A DNA stretch of 64,000 nt from Janthinobacterium tructae (GTDB taxonomy: Bacteria > Pseudomonadota > Gammaproteobacteria > Burkholderiales > Burkholderiaceae_D), in the NCBI RefSeq assembly GCF_006517255.1, contig NZ_CP041185.1, positions 682,001 to 746,000 on the forward strand, given 5' to 3'. A program made the translations under genes and the position numbers. Positions 27,153 to 35,133 of the stretch are shown piece by piece (within the stretch, counting starts at the first letter, position 1; every line of letters starts with the position of its first letter). The notes beneath the pieces are model-generated. The model saw nothing but the letters and a program-made list of their open reading frames with translations, ran no database searches and was not told the origin of the DNA.

Positions 27153-29549
27153 TCAGAAGCGGTACGTCAAGGTCCCCCGCACGCTGCGCGGCAAGCCATA
27201 CGTGCCTTGCGCATAGGTATTGATGTTGATGTACTTCTTGTCGAGCACATTTTCCACGTTCAGCTGGACCATCATCTGGCGCGACAGCTGGTATGTGGCC
27301 ATCAGGCTCACCGTGCTGTAGGCCTCCTGCGTGACTCTTTCCTTGCCGTGCGGGCCTTCGTCGTCAAAGTAGAACTTGCTTTGCCAGTTGACGCCGCCGC
27401 CCACGGTGAGTGCGGGATGCACTTTCCAGGTGGTAAACAATCGAGCCGTCGAGCGGGGCGACAGGGTATTGATGTCCTGTTGCGCGCGATCCCTGGCGCG
27501 GAAGTGGCTGGCGCTGGCCGTCACGTTCCAGCCCGGCGCCAGGCGGCCCGACAATTCCCCCTCGATGCCGCGGCTGGTGGCGCCCCGTGCTGCGTAATAC
27601 GCTTGCGTGGTGGTGCCGGGGACTCTGTGCGCGCCGTCCGGCTGGGCCAGCTTGTCCTGCCTGATCTCGAAGACGCCGATGGACGCATTGGCCCGGCCCT
27701 CTGCCAATTCCCCCTTCACGCCCACTTCCATGCTTTGCCCCGTCAGCGGGTCCAGCCAGGCGCCCGTGCGGTCCTGGTTTTCCTGCGGGCGGAAGATGTC
27801 CGTGTAGCTGGCATACATCGAATACGTGTCGTTCAGGTCCACCACCACACCCGCGTACGGCACGAACTTGCTCTTGGCAAAGGCGAAGCGGGCGCTGCCG
27901 TCAAAGCCGGTGCGGTCCTTGTCCCAGCGCGTCAGGCGCCCGCCGAGGATCAGCTTGGCATTCTCGGCAAGGTTCAGGCGCGCCGCGCCATACGCGCCAT
28001 ATTGCGTGGTCGTGTATTTTTCCGACAACACGGGTTCGCCCCAGGCCGGCTGCGGGTAGCTGCCATCCCAGGCGAGGAAATTGCCGATCGGTTCAGCGTC
28101 GAGCGCTTCCTTGACGCTGAATTCGGCGTGCTGCAGCGTGTAGTTGGCGCCGACGATGACTTCATGCTGGCGTCCGCCCAGGGTAAACGGGCCGGACAGC
28201 TTGACGTCGGCGCTGCTCTGGTCGCGCGAGCCGATGTAACGGTTCGGGTAGCCCAGCATGCCCAGGCCCGTGATGCGGTCGGGACGCTCGGCCAGGAACA
28301 CCAGCGGCGTGTCTTCCGTATGCTTGCTGTACATGGCTTGCGCCTGCGCCTTCCAGCCCTGGCCCAGTGCGTGCTCCAGCGTGGCGTGCACGTTGGTCTG
28401 CTCGGTGGCCCAGGCGGCCCAGCGGGGCGCCGTGGTGACGGAACGGTCGAAATCGGTGCGCGTGCCGTCGCTGTACCACAGGGGGAAGCCGCCCCAGTTG
28501 CTGCCTTTCGGGTCGTTCTTCTGGTAGCTGGCCCCCAGCGCGGCGACGCTGCCGGGCGCCAGGTCCGCCTCGACGGTGGCGTAGACGAGCTGGCGCTGGT
28601 TCGAATAGCCATTGGTAAACGATTTGCGGTCCTGCCAGGCGCTTGCCACCCGGCCGCGCACGGAGCCGTCTGCGTTCAGCGGCGCGGCCAGGTCGACGGT
28701 GCCCCGATAGTCGCTCCAGGAAGCGGCCGCCAGCGACCATTGTCCCTCGAACTGCCTGGCGCCGGCCCGCTTGCGCACCAGGTTGATCGAGGCGGAGGGG
28801 TAGCCGGCACCCGTCAGCAAGCCCGTGGCGCCGCGTGTCACTTCCACGCGGTCGTAGATCAGCGAATCCATTTCCGATTCACCGCCCGAATACTGCACTT
28901 TATAGGTGGTAGGCACGCCATCGTACTGGAAATTGTCGACGTCGAAACCGCGCGCGGAAAAGGTGCTGCGTTCCGTGTCGAACTGGTTGACGGCGATGCC
29001 GGGCGTGTTGCGCAGCACATCGCGCACGGTCAGCAAGTCCTGGTCATCCATGCGCTGGCGCGTGATGACGCTGACCGATTGTGGTGTTTCGCGCAGCGAC
29101 AGCACCAATCCGGTGGCGCTGGCCGTGGCCGGCGTCGTGTACGAATTTGACCCTTCCGTGCTGGTGCTGCGCTCGGCCGTGGCACGCACGGCGATGCCGG
29201 GCAGGGTGGCCGCATCGGCCGCTGCCGGCAGCCTGCGTACGGCGTAGTTGCCGCCGCCCTGGTCGACCGCGATGAGGCCGCTGCCATCGAGCAGGCGGGC
29301 AAAGCCGTCTGCCACCTTGTAATTGCCGCTCAAGCCGTGGCTGTTCAAGCCCGCGTACAGGCTGGCAGCGCCGGAAACGCTGACGCCCGCATCGGCCGCA
29401 AACGCGGACAGGGCCGTGCCGAGGGGGCCGGGTGCCACCTGGTAGTGGCGCGCGGGCGCTTGCTGATGCTGCTGGGCGAATGCGGGCGGCGTCAAGGCCA
29501 GGCTGCCCAGCAGGGCCAGGGTCATAGTGGTGTTGCGGTAATGCTGCAT
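27153..29549 (-). CDS. TonB-dependent siderophore receptor with STN domain
   Basis: 798 residues from the ATG at 29549, chosen for its GAAGGGAAA ribosome-binding site and because the signal peptide (MTLALLGSLALTPPAFA) follows. An STN signalling domain lies at about 35-95 (YQVAPGPLGTALSAFAADAG), then a plug domain with LRETPQSVSVITRQRMDDQ and VEVTRGATGLLTGAGYPSAS, then a 22-strand barrel ending in Tyr-Arg-Phe as is usual for BamA recognition. FpvA and FhuE-type ferric-siderophore receptors share this layout. Genes for FecR and an ECF sigma factor lie just upstream on the same strand, making a standard cell-surface signalling system. The siderophore is not identifiable from sequence alone. Confidence 0.93.
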   Translation of the reverse strand: MQHYRNTTMTLALLGSLALTPPAFAQQHQQAPARHYQVAPGPLGTALSAFAADAGVSVSGAASLYAGLNSHGLSGNYKVADGFARLLDGSGLIAVDQGGGNYAVRRLPAAADAATLPGIAVRATAERSTSTEGSNSYTTPATASATGLVLSLRETPQSVSVITRQRMDDQDLLTVRDVLRNTPGIAVNQFDTERSTFSARGFDVDNFQYDGVPTTYKVQYSGGESEMDSLIYDRVEVTRGATGLLTGAGYPSASINLVRKRAGARQFEGQWSLAAASWSDYRGTVDLAAPLNADGSVRGRVASAWQDRKSFTNGYSNQRQLVYATVEADLAPGSVAALGASYQKNDPKGSNWGGFPLWYSDGTRTDFDRSVTTAPRWAAWATEQTNVHATLEHALGQGWKAQAQAMYSKHTEDTPLVFLAERPDRITGLGMLGYPNRYIGSRDQSSADVKLSGPFTLGGRQHEVIVGANYTLQHAEFSVKEALDAEPIGNFLAWDGSYPQPAWGEPVLSEKYTTTQYGAYGAARLNLAENAKLILGGRLTRWDKDRTGFDGSARFAFAKSKFVPYAGVVVDLNDTYSMYASYTDIFRPQENQDRTGAWLDPLTGQSMEVGVKGELAEGRANASIGVFEIRQDKLAQPDGAHRVPGTTTQAYYAARGATSRGIEGELSGRLAPGWNVTASASHFRARDRAQQDINTLSPRSTARLFTTWKVHPALTVGGGVNWQSKFYFDDEGPHGKERVTQEAYSTVSLMATYQLSRQMMVQLNVENVLDKKYININTYAQGTYGLPRSVRGTLTYRF

Positions 29550-29632
29550 TGCTTGTTTCCCTTCGTTCATGTGTTGGTCCTGTGTGAATTGACGCGGCAC
29601 ATGCGTGAAAGGGACATTCTTTCTAGAAAATT

Positions 29633-30589
29633 TTATGCTGGCCCGACCGATATCCACCAACGGCTGTGGCGCCGCACGCGGATGGCTAGCGATGCTTGCA
29701 ATAGTGATAATATTTTATCCGTATCATGCAGCTGGTACACGCCTGATACGCGCAGGCCCGCCACGGCCGGATCGCAGCGCACCACGCCGTGGCGGTAGCG
29801 GGCCAGTTGCGCCAGCACCTGGGCCAGCGGCGCGTCGTCCGCGTGCAGCAAGCCCTTGAGCCAGCCATCCTCATGCGGTGCGCGCAGCTGCGGTACGCCG
29901 GCGGCCGTTTCATCGAAACTGGTTTGCCAGCCTGCCTGCACGATGATGGGCCTGCCGTCGGCGGGCCGCACTTCCACGGCGCCCTGTGACACGGCCACGT
30001 GGGTGCGCGCGCCCGGCAGCCTGTCTTCCTGGCGCACCGTGAAGCGCGTGCCGAGGGCGCGAATGCTGCCATTGCGGGTGCGCACGATGAACGGACGCCC
30101 GAGGGCATCGGCACTGGTCGCCACGTGCAGTTCGCCAGAGCGCAGCTGGACCAGGCGCAGCGCGTCGCTGAAAACGATGTCGGCGGCGCTGGCCGTGTTG
30201 AGGCTCAGGCCGCTGCCGTCGGCCAAGGTGAGGTGGCGGATTTCACCCGTCGCCGTGCGCAGCCCGGCTGTCCATGCCTGCCATGGAGGCACTTTCAGCA
30301 TGGCCCAGCCGGCCGGCCCGGCGACGATCAGCAGGGCCAGGGTTTTCAGGGCGGCGCGGCGCGCTGCTCCGGCCGGACGGTCGAGCACAGGCATGGCTAG
30401 CGGCGGGGGCAGCATGCCGAAGGTGCGGCACACTTGCTCGGCGCGTTGCCAGGCTGTTTCATGATCGGGGTGGGCGGCGCGCCAGCGGGCCAGCCCTTGC
30501 CGGGCAGCAGCGTCGAGTTCGCCACCTTGCAAGCGCATCATCCAGTGCGCCGCTTCGCGCGCGGCGCGCGCATCGATGGCCGTGCTCAT
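29633..30589 (-). CDS. FecR-type regulator of the siderophore receptor
   Basis: 318 residues from the ATG at 30589, which overlaps the sigma stop (ATGA). The cytoplasmic N-terminal region has AREAAHWMMRLQGGELD. One membrane span, ALKTLALLIVAGPAGWAML, at about 80-98 follows an Arg pair. The periplasmic FecR domain starts at about TATGEIRHLTLADGSGLSLN. The C-terminal STN-like end is GLLHADDAPLAQVLAQLARY onward. It sits between the sigma gene and the receptor gene, 83 bp before the receptor start. By family precedent it passes the receptor's periplasmic signal to the sigma factor. Confidence 0.9.
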   Translation of the reverse strand: MSTAIDARAAREAAHWMMRLQGGELDAAARQGLARWRAAHPDHETAWQRAEQVCRTFGMLPPPLAMPVLDRPAGAARRAALKTLALLIVAGPAGWAMLKVPPWQAWTAGLRTATGEIRHLTLADGSGLSLNTASAADIVFSDALRLVQLRSGELHVATSADALGRPFIVRTRNGSIRALGTRFTVRQEDRLPGARTHVAVSQGAVEVRPADGRPIIVQAGWQTSFDETAAGVPQLRAPHEDGWLKGLLHADDAPLAQVLAQLARYRHGVVRCDPAVAGLRVSGVYQLHDTDKILSLLQASLAIRVRRHSRWWISVGPA

Positions 30590-31098
30590 GCCAGCAGCAG
30601 GATGCATTGCGTCAGCGCCTGCACCATGTAGCGCTTGACGGTGCGCTCGCTGACATGCAGGCGCGCGGCGATGTCAGCATACGCCATGCCTTCGAGCTGC
30701 GACAGCAGGAAGGCCGTGCGCACCTTCGCGCCGAGGCCATCGAGCATGGCATCGATCTGCTGCAGGGTTTCCAGGATCAGCAAGCGTTCCTCTACCGATG
30801 GCGCGGTGGGCGCGGGCAGTTGCGCCAGGGTGGCCAGCCAGGCTTGCTCCAGCGACTGGCGGCGGTAATGGTCGATCAGCAGGCGGCGCGCCACCGTCGT
30901 CAGGTAGGCGCGCGGCTCGCGCAGGTTGAAGGCCGGTTCTCCTGGCGTGGCCAGCAGCTTGACGAAGGTATCCTGCGCCAGATCGGCCGCGTGATCGGTG
31001 CACGACAATTTACCGCGCAACCAGCGCAGCAGCCAGGGATGGTGCTGGCCATACAGCAGTGCGACAGGATCGGCGGCAGGGGATACGGCATACGTCAC
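30586..31098 (-). CDS. FecI/FpvI-like ECF sigma factor
   Basis: 170 residues. Region 2: LLYGQHHPWLLRWLRGKL, AADLAQDTFVKLL and AYLTTVARRLLIDHYRRQ, the typical iron-starvation sigma signature. Region 4: QLEGMAYADIAARLHVSERTV. It is the first gene of a sigma-FecR-receptor operon and has a Fur-box-like site 58-78 bp upstream. It is clearly different from the four sigma factors of the giant-protein modules. Expected role: transcription of the receptor gene when the cognate siderophore is bound. Confidence 0.92.
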   Translation of the reverse strand: MTYAVSPAADPVALLYGQHHPWLLRWLRGKLSCTDHAADLAQDTFVKLLATPGEPAFNLREPRAYLTTVARRLLIDHYRRQSLEQAWLATLAQLPAPTAPSVEERLLILETLQQIDAMLDGLGAKVRTAFLLSQLEGMAYADIAARLHVSERTVKRYMVQALTQCILLLA

Positions 31099-31155
31099 GG
31101 CACACTCCAGGTTGGCGCGGAAGTCCCGTGCCGCTGGCGCATGCAGGCTCTTCTT

Positions 31156-31176
31156 AAATGCGAATGGTTCTCATTT
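31156..31176 (-). promoter_or_regulatory. Fur-box-like operator
   Basis: Read on the minus strand this is AAATGAGAACCATTCGCATT followed by T, very close to the beta/gamma-proteobacterial Fur site pattern AATGAGAATNATTCTCATT. It lies 58-78 bp upstream of the iron-type sigma gene start (31098), where it could block that promoter when iron is plentiful. It is also 111 bp or more upstream of corA, which is less likely to be its target. Confidence 0.75.
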
Positions 31177-31240
31177 TACATCGGCGTGCCTGAATGTCAA
31201 TGTGCCAGCTGCGTTGGCATGGCTGTCATGGCATTTCCGC

Positions 31241-31246
31241 TATACT
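31241..31246 (+). promoter_or_regulatory. Possible -10 element of corA
   Basis: TATACT lies 41 bp before the corA ATG. A TTGGCA at 31214-31219 is too far upstream (21-bp spacer) for a canonical -35, so only the -10 is proposed. Confidence 0.35.
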
Positions 31247-31286
31247 GGCCCCCCAATAATTTTGCCGCCATTCGCCGAAAATCACC

Positions 31287-32273
31287 ATGGACCTGAGTAC
31301 CCACGCCGCCGTCGTCAATTGCGAAGCGTATCGCGATGGCAGGAAGATCGCCCATTTCGACATCGACAAGGTGGGCGACTTCCTCGGCGACCCCGATTGT
31401 TTCGTGTGGATAGGCCTGGCCGGTCCCGACAGCATCGCCATGCAGGCGCTGCAATCGGCGTTTGGCTTGCACGAACTGGCCGTCGAGGATGCGCAGGGAG
31501 CGCACGAGCGACCCAAGCTGGAAGAGTATGGGGACACCCTGTTCATGGTGATGCACACGGCGACGCTGGACGGCGGCGCCATCATCTACGGCGAAACCCA
31601 CGTCTTTCTCGGCCCCCGCTTCATCATCACGGTGCGCCATGGCGCCTCGGCCGGTTATGCAAAGTTGCGTGAGCGCAAGGAAAGCGTGCCCGAGAAACTC
31701 GCCAGTGGCCCTGGCTATGTGCTCTATTCCATCATCGACTTCATCGTCGACCAGTACCAGCCCTGCATCGACCATCTGCAGTCGCGCTTCCAGCACTACG
31801 AGCTGCAACTGTTCCAGCCCAGTCTCTCCGAAGACAAGCTGCAGGATTTCTACCAGCTCAAGACGGAACTGCTCAAGCTCGACGCGGCCGTCAATCCGCT
31901 GCATGACATCTGCACCCAGCTGATCCGTTTCCATGGCGACATCGTGCCCAAGGAAAACCGTATCTATTACCGCGACATTCTCGACCACGTCAAACGCGTC
32001 ACGCACACGGCGGGGCAGATGCGCGAACTGGTCAATTCGGCCATGCAGGTGGCGCTGGGGCAAATCTCGATCCGCCAGAACGAGGTGGTCAAGCGCCTGG
32101 CCGCCTGGGCCGCCATCCTGGCCGTGCCCACCATGGTCTTCAGCCTGTACGGCATGAACTTCGAATTCATGCCGGAGCTGAAGTGGCGCGGCAGCTATCC
32201 TGCCGTCATCGTCGTCATCATCGCCGGCTGCTACTGGCTGCACCGGCGCCTGAAGCGCGAGGGCTGGCTGTAG
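31287..32273 (+). CDS. corA: CorA-type divalent cation transporter
   Basis: 328 residues. A long cytoplasmic N-terminal funnel region and stalk helix (about 1-265) is followed by two membrane spans near the C-terminus (AAWAAILAVPTMVFSLYG and YPAVIVVIIAGCYWL). The signature YGMNFEFMPEL between them matches the YGMNF-x-x-MPEL motif of CorA channels for Mg, Co or Ni ions. A positively charged C-terminus (HRRLKREGWL) is also typical. It is a single-gene unit, divergent from the iron sigma gene and ending 9 bp before the convergent hydrolase remnant. Confidence 0.92.
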   Translation: MDLSTHAAVVNCEAYRDGRKIAHFDIDKVGDFLGDPDCFVWIGLAGPDSIAMQALQSAFGLHELAVEDAQGAHERPKLEEYGDTLFMVMHTATLDGGAIIYGETHVFLGPRFIITVRHGASAGYAKLRERKESVPEKLASGPGYVLYSIIDFIVDQYQPCIDHLQSRFQHYELQLFQPSLSEDKLQDFYQLKTELLKLDAAVNPLHDICTQLIRFHGDIVPKENRIYYRDILDHVKRVTHTAGQMRELVNSAMQVALGQISIRQNEVVKRLAAWAAILAVPTMVFSLYGMNFEFMPELKWRGSYPAVIVVIIAGCYWLHRRLKREGWL

Positions 32274-32282
32274 CCAGCCGCC

Positions 32283-32640
32283 TTACGCGCAAGCCACCGC
32301 GCCAGCCGCTTCCAGTATCAGCGCCGCCACTTCCACGGGACGCGAGGCCAGCGAGGCGTGGCTGGCGTTCAGGCGCGCTGCCATGCGCTCCTGGTTGACG
32401 GGGGAAAGCATGCGGTCGGCGGCGGAAACCTGGTAGCAGCTGGTTTTATGCTTCCAGGCCGGGTCGCTGACGGTGTTGCCGAAGGTGCTGGCCAGGCGCA
32501 GCGGGCGGAAAACATGGAAAAACGCTTGCCCGGCCGCCACGATCTTGGGCTCGGACTGCGGCGACAGGCATGCCGGCAAGTTGCGCAAGGCGCCGGGGGC
32601 GACGCTGGAACTGCCGCCGGCGGGCATGCGCCTGGGGTGA
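32283..32640 (-). pseudogene. C-terminal remnant of an alpha/beta hydrolase gene
   Basis: The last ~115 codons of this frame resemble the C-terminal third of an alpha/beta-hydrolase family: DPAWKHKTSCYQVSAADRML contains the acid residue, and NASHASLASRPVEVAALI contains the catalytic His. The N-terminal half with the nucleophile Ser is missing; upstream the frame runs into sequence that aligns with the promoter region of module 2. No proper start or ribosome-binding site is seen. I read it as a gene truncated at the left boundary of module 2. A short functional protein cannot be excluded. Confidence 0.55.
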
Positions 32641-32673
32641 GCAATGGCTGAGGGCGGCGGCCGGTCACGGCGT

Positions 32674-32705
32674 GTCACGATGGTGTCACTTTTGTCGTGT
32701 AGCCT
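32674..32705 (+). promoter_or_regulatory. Conserved promoter-like block upstream of module 2
   Basis: Counterpart of 1999-2030. GTCACGA at 32674-32680, GTGTCAC at 32684-32690 and CGTGTAG at 32696-32702 keep the same spacing as in module 1. The block ends 61 bp before the STN start, against 85 bp in module 1. Proposed as the ECF-type promoter or operator of the module; function is inferred. Confidence 0.5.
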
Positions 32706-32766
32706 GCTGCTGTCGATGGGCCATTCATCGGCAACAGCCCCATTTCGAGAACAGGACGATAGCGTG

Positions 32767-33498
32767 ATGACAGCAAGCCCGGCGTCGCTCAGTGTGCTGG
32801 CGCTGGCCGGATGCCTGCTGTGGGCCGGCTTCGCCACGACAGGAATGGCGCACGCCGCGCCGCCGCTGTATGCGTTCCAGATTCCTGCCCAGCCGCTGGC
32901 CGACGCGCTCAGGGCGTATGGCCTGATCACGGGGATTTCCGTGCTGGCGCCCAGCGGCGCCTTGCGCCAGCGCTACAGCAATGCCGTGCAAGGCAGCCTG
33001 CCGGCGCCGGAGGCGCTGCAGCGCCTGCTGTCGGGCACCGGCCTGCAGGCCCATTTTCCAGCGGCGAATGCCGCCATCATCCAGCTGCCTGCCGGCGAGA
33101 GCCCGGCCACGCCGCCACTCTCACCGGAAAACGGTCCCATCGCTCTGGACGCCATCGATGCCGTGCATGCGGACGGTGCCGATTATGGCGCTTATGTCAG
33201 CGGCGTGCAGGCGCAATTGCTGCGTGTCCTGTGCCGCTCGGCCCTGACGCGCCCCGGCAGCTACCGTCTGGCGCTACGCTTGCGCATCGCCGCGTCGGGC
33301 AGCGTGGCGACGCTGAAACAGGCGGGCAGCACGGGACGCCCGGTGCGCGATGCCGTGATCTCGCGCAGCTTGCGTGCGCAGGTATTCGAGCCGCCGCCGC
33401 CGGCCATGCCGCAGCCGATCACCATTCTGCTGCGCCCGGATGGCGCGGGCGGCGCCTGCCAGCCGGCGCCTGCGGAGGACCAGGCTGATGCCCGATAG
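32767..33498 (+). CDS. Exported STN-domain protein with TonB-C-like tail (module 2)
   Basis: 243 residues from the ATG at 32767. This start is preferred over the one at 32644 because MTASPASLSVLALAG aligns with MTGSPASVHVLALAG of module 1 and AGGA precedes it. Signal peptide about 1-30 (cleavage AHA/AP). STN domain about 33-105 (YAFQIPAQPLADALRAYGLI). The C-terminal domain, about 140-232, has LCRSALTRPGSYRLALRLRI, GSTGRPVRDAVI and MPQPITILLRPDG, again like a TonB C-terminal fold. It overlaps the sigma gene by 11 bp. Proposed to provide periplasmic input to FecR of module 2; the likely ligand or partner is unknown. Confidence 0.8.
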   Translation: MTASPASLSVLALAGCLLWAGFATTGMAHAAPPLYAFQIPAQPLADALRAYGLITGISVLAPSGALRQRYSNAVQGSLPAPEALQRLLSGTGLQAHFPAANAAIIQLPAGESPATPPLSPENGPIALDAIDAVHADGADYGAYVSGVQAQLLRVLCRSALTRPGSYRLALRLRIAASGSVATLKQAGSTGRPVRDAVISRSLRAQVFEPPPPAMPQPITILLRPDGAGGACQPAPAEDQADAR

Positions 33499-34030
33499 CT
33501 TGCGCGCGCGCCTGCGCGGTGTGCTGGTGACACGCTATGGCCAGCTGCGCCGCAAGCTTGAGTACATCGTCGGCACCGGGGAGCGCGCGAGCGATGCCCT
33601 GCAGGAGACCTGGCTGCGCCTGGAGTCGATGCCCGGCAATACCGCCGTGCGCAATCCCGACGCCTACCTGCTGCAGATGGCGGTCAACGTCGCCACCGAC
33701 CAGTACCGCCGCGAACACCGGAAATTGAACGATGCCGATATCGACGCACTGTTCGACGTGGAAGACGAACTGGCCGATCCCGAGCGCATCGTCGCGGCGC
33801 GCAGCGAGATCGTCGCCCTGGAAGCGGCGCTGCGCCAGCTTACGCCGCGCCAGCGCGAGATCCTGCTGGCGGCGCATATCGATGGCCAGCTCAATCGCGA
33901 GATCGCCGCGCGCCTGGATATTTCGCTGAGCCTGGTGGAAAAAGAGTTGCGGCACGCCCTGCGACATTGCCAGCAATACGTGGGCGCGCCGGCCGACATG
34001 GCTGCCCGTGGCGGCCCGCGCCGCTTCTGA
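33488..34030 (+). CDS. ECF sigma factor A, FecI-like (module 2)
   Basis: 180 residues from the ATG at 33488, aligned with MSLPDLRTRL of module 1 (here MPDSLRARL). Region 2 contains ASDALQETWLRLESM and NPDAYLLQMAVNVATDQYRR; region 4 contains LTPRQREILLAAHIDGQLNR and EIAARLDISLSLVEKEL. The upstream frame extends into the STN gene and is not used. It overlaps the STN gene by 11 bp and is followed after 14 bp by fecR. Expected to be controlled by that FecR. Module-1 sigma A is its closest relative in the window. Confidence 0.9.
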   Translation: MPDSLRARLRGVLVTRYGQLRRKLEYIVGTGERASDALQETWLRLESMPGNTAVRNPDAYLLQMAVNVATDQYRREHRKLNDADIDALFDVEDELADPERIVAARSEIVALEAALRQLTPRQREILLAAHIDGQLNREIAARLDISLSLVEKELRHALRHCQQYVGAPADMAARGGPRRF

Positions 34031-34044
34031 TACGATTCTTCATC

Positions 34045-34992
34045 ATGACCCAATACAGCAACGACAGCGACGGCGATATCGAGGAACAGGCGAGGCAATG
34101 GCTGGTGCGCCTGCGCTCGGGCCGGGCGAGCGAGGCCGATGCGCAGGCGTTCGCCCGCTGGCGCGCGCAAAGTCCCCACCACGCCCGGGCGGCGCGGGAG
34201 CTGGGGCAGCTGTGGCGCGGGCTGCGCATGGCGGCGCCCGCGGTGGCGCGCGAGCAGGCCATGCGCGCACCGTCGCGCGGCCGGCGCGTCTTCCTGGGCG
34301 GCGCGCTGGCCGCGGGCGTGGCGCTGCTGGCCTTGCGTCCGCCGCTGGCCCTGTGGCCGTCCGTGGGGGAACTGGCCGCCGACTATCGCACGGGCACGGG
34401 CGAGCAGCGCCAACTGGCGCTGGCCGGCGGCGCACAAGTGCGCATGAATACGCAGACACGCCTGAACCTGCGCGGCGCGGATGACGCCGCGTTCATCGAA
34501 TTGCTGGCCGGTGAAGCGCAGATCTTCACGGGTGGCCGTGAGGCGTGCACCGTGCTGGTCGGCGGCGCGCGGCTGCAGGCGCGCGCCGCCAGTTTCAACG
34601 TGCGCTGCCTTCCGGATGGTGACGTGGAATTGAGCTGCCTGGAAGGCCGGGTCGAGGTCGACCACCCGCAGCGACGCACCAGCTTGTCCGCGTCGCAGCA
34701 GTTGCGCTACGGCCCGGACATGCTGCGCCTGGCCGCACCGGCCGATTCGAATGCCGTGCTGGCCTGGCGCCGCGGCCTGCTGCTGTTCAATGATACGCCG
34801 CTGGCGCAGGTGGTCGAGGAGCTCAACCGATACCGGCCCGGCAGGATCTTCCTGCAAAGCGAAGAGCTGGGCATGCGCCGCGTCCAGGCGCAGTTTTCCA
34901 TCGATAAGCTCGATGTCGCGCTGGCGCTGATCCGCGACCTGTACGGCGCCCGGCTCACCTACTTGCCTGGCAATCTGGTCTTGCTCAGCTAG
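34045..34992 (+). CDS. FecR-type anti-sigma regulator (module 2)
   Basis: 315 residues. The sigma-binding N-terminal region EEQARQWLVRLRSGRASEAD is followed by RGRRVFLGGALAAGVALLAL (about 78-97), a twin-arginine-like membrane span nearly identical to that of module 1. The periplasmic FecR domain starts at ADYRTGTGEQRQLALAGG, and a C-terminal STN-like segment is LFNDTPLAQVVEELNRYRPG onward. The stop TAG at 34990-34992 is intact; the IS element lies 108 bp further on, so the protein is not damaged. The 14-bp gap to sigma A suggests one transcript. Confidence 0.9.
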   Translation: MTQYSNDSDGDIEEQARQWLVRLRSGRASEADAQAFARWRAQSPHHARAARELGQLWRGLRMAAPAVAREQAMRAPSRGRRVFLGGALAAGVALLALRPPLALWPSVGELAADYRTGTGEQRQLALAGGAQVRMNTQTRLNLRGADDAAFIELLAGEAQIFTGGREACTVLVGGARLQARAASFNVRCLPDGDVELSCLEGRVEVDHPQRRTSLSASQQLRYGPDMLRLAAPADSNAVLAWRRGLLLFNDTPLAQVVEELNRYRPGRIFLQSEELGMRRVQAQFSIDKLDVALALIRDLYGARLTYLPGNLVLLS

Positions 34993-35033
34993 GCCCTGTC
35001 ACACGCGCGCATCAAGCAGGGCGTGGACCCACA

Positions 35034-35090
35034 GTATCTCACCTTCAACTATGGGAACCCTCCCGGCGTTGTCTTCAATAGTGTTTGTGG
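35034..35090 (-). mobile_element. Relic of the end of an older IS1595-like element
   Basis: These 57 bases align without gaps to 35103-35159, the left end of the intact element, with 42 of 57 identical by my count. Read in the transposase frame on the minus strand they encode PQTLLKTTPGGFP then a stop, against PETLLKATLGAFPHLTVT in the intact transposase. The rest of the older element is missing. It lies 2 bp outside the target duplication of the intact element. Confidence 0.7.
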
Positions 35091-35092
35091 AA

Positions 35093-35100
35093 AAAATAAA
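35093..35100 (+). repeat. Target-site duplication, left copy
   Basis: AAAATAAA directly before the left inverted repeat; an identical 8-bp copy follows the right end at 36162-36169. Eight base pairs is the usual duplication length for the IS1595 family. Confidence 0.85.
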
Positions 35101-35133
35101 GGCTATGTCACCGTCAGATGTGGAAATGCTCCC
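35101..35133 (+). repeat. Left terminal inverted repeat of the IS
   Basis: Imperfect match to the inverted complement of 36129-36161; the first ten bases differ at one position. It contains the transposase stop codon (TAG on the minus strand, 35103-35105). Confidence 0.75.

Noticed and set aside
29590..29632. GAAAG/CTTTC inverted repeat between fecR and the siderophore receptor as a terminator or operator
   Set aside because: The stem is only 5 bp with no T-run, and genes on both sides are expected to work together.
32644..32766. Start of STN gene 2 at 32644
   Set aside because: It would put the conserved promoter-like block inside the coding region and add 41 residues absent from module 1; the ATG at 32767 aligns with the module-1 start.
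34992..35022. GGCCCTGTCA as the left end of the IS, and the GCCCTG/CAGGGC inverted repeat there as a terminator
   Set aside because: The flanks do not give a matching 8-bp duplication, whereas 35101 and 36161 do (AAAATAAA on both sides). The inverted repeat has an 18-base loop and no T-run, so it is not a convincing terminator.
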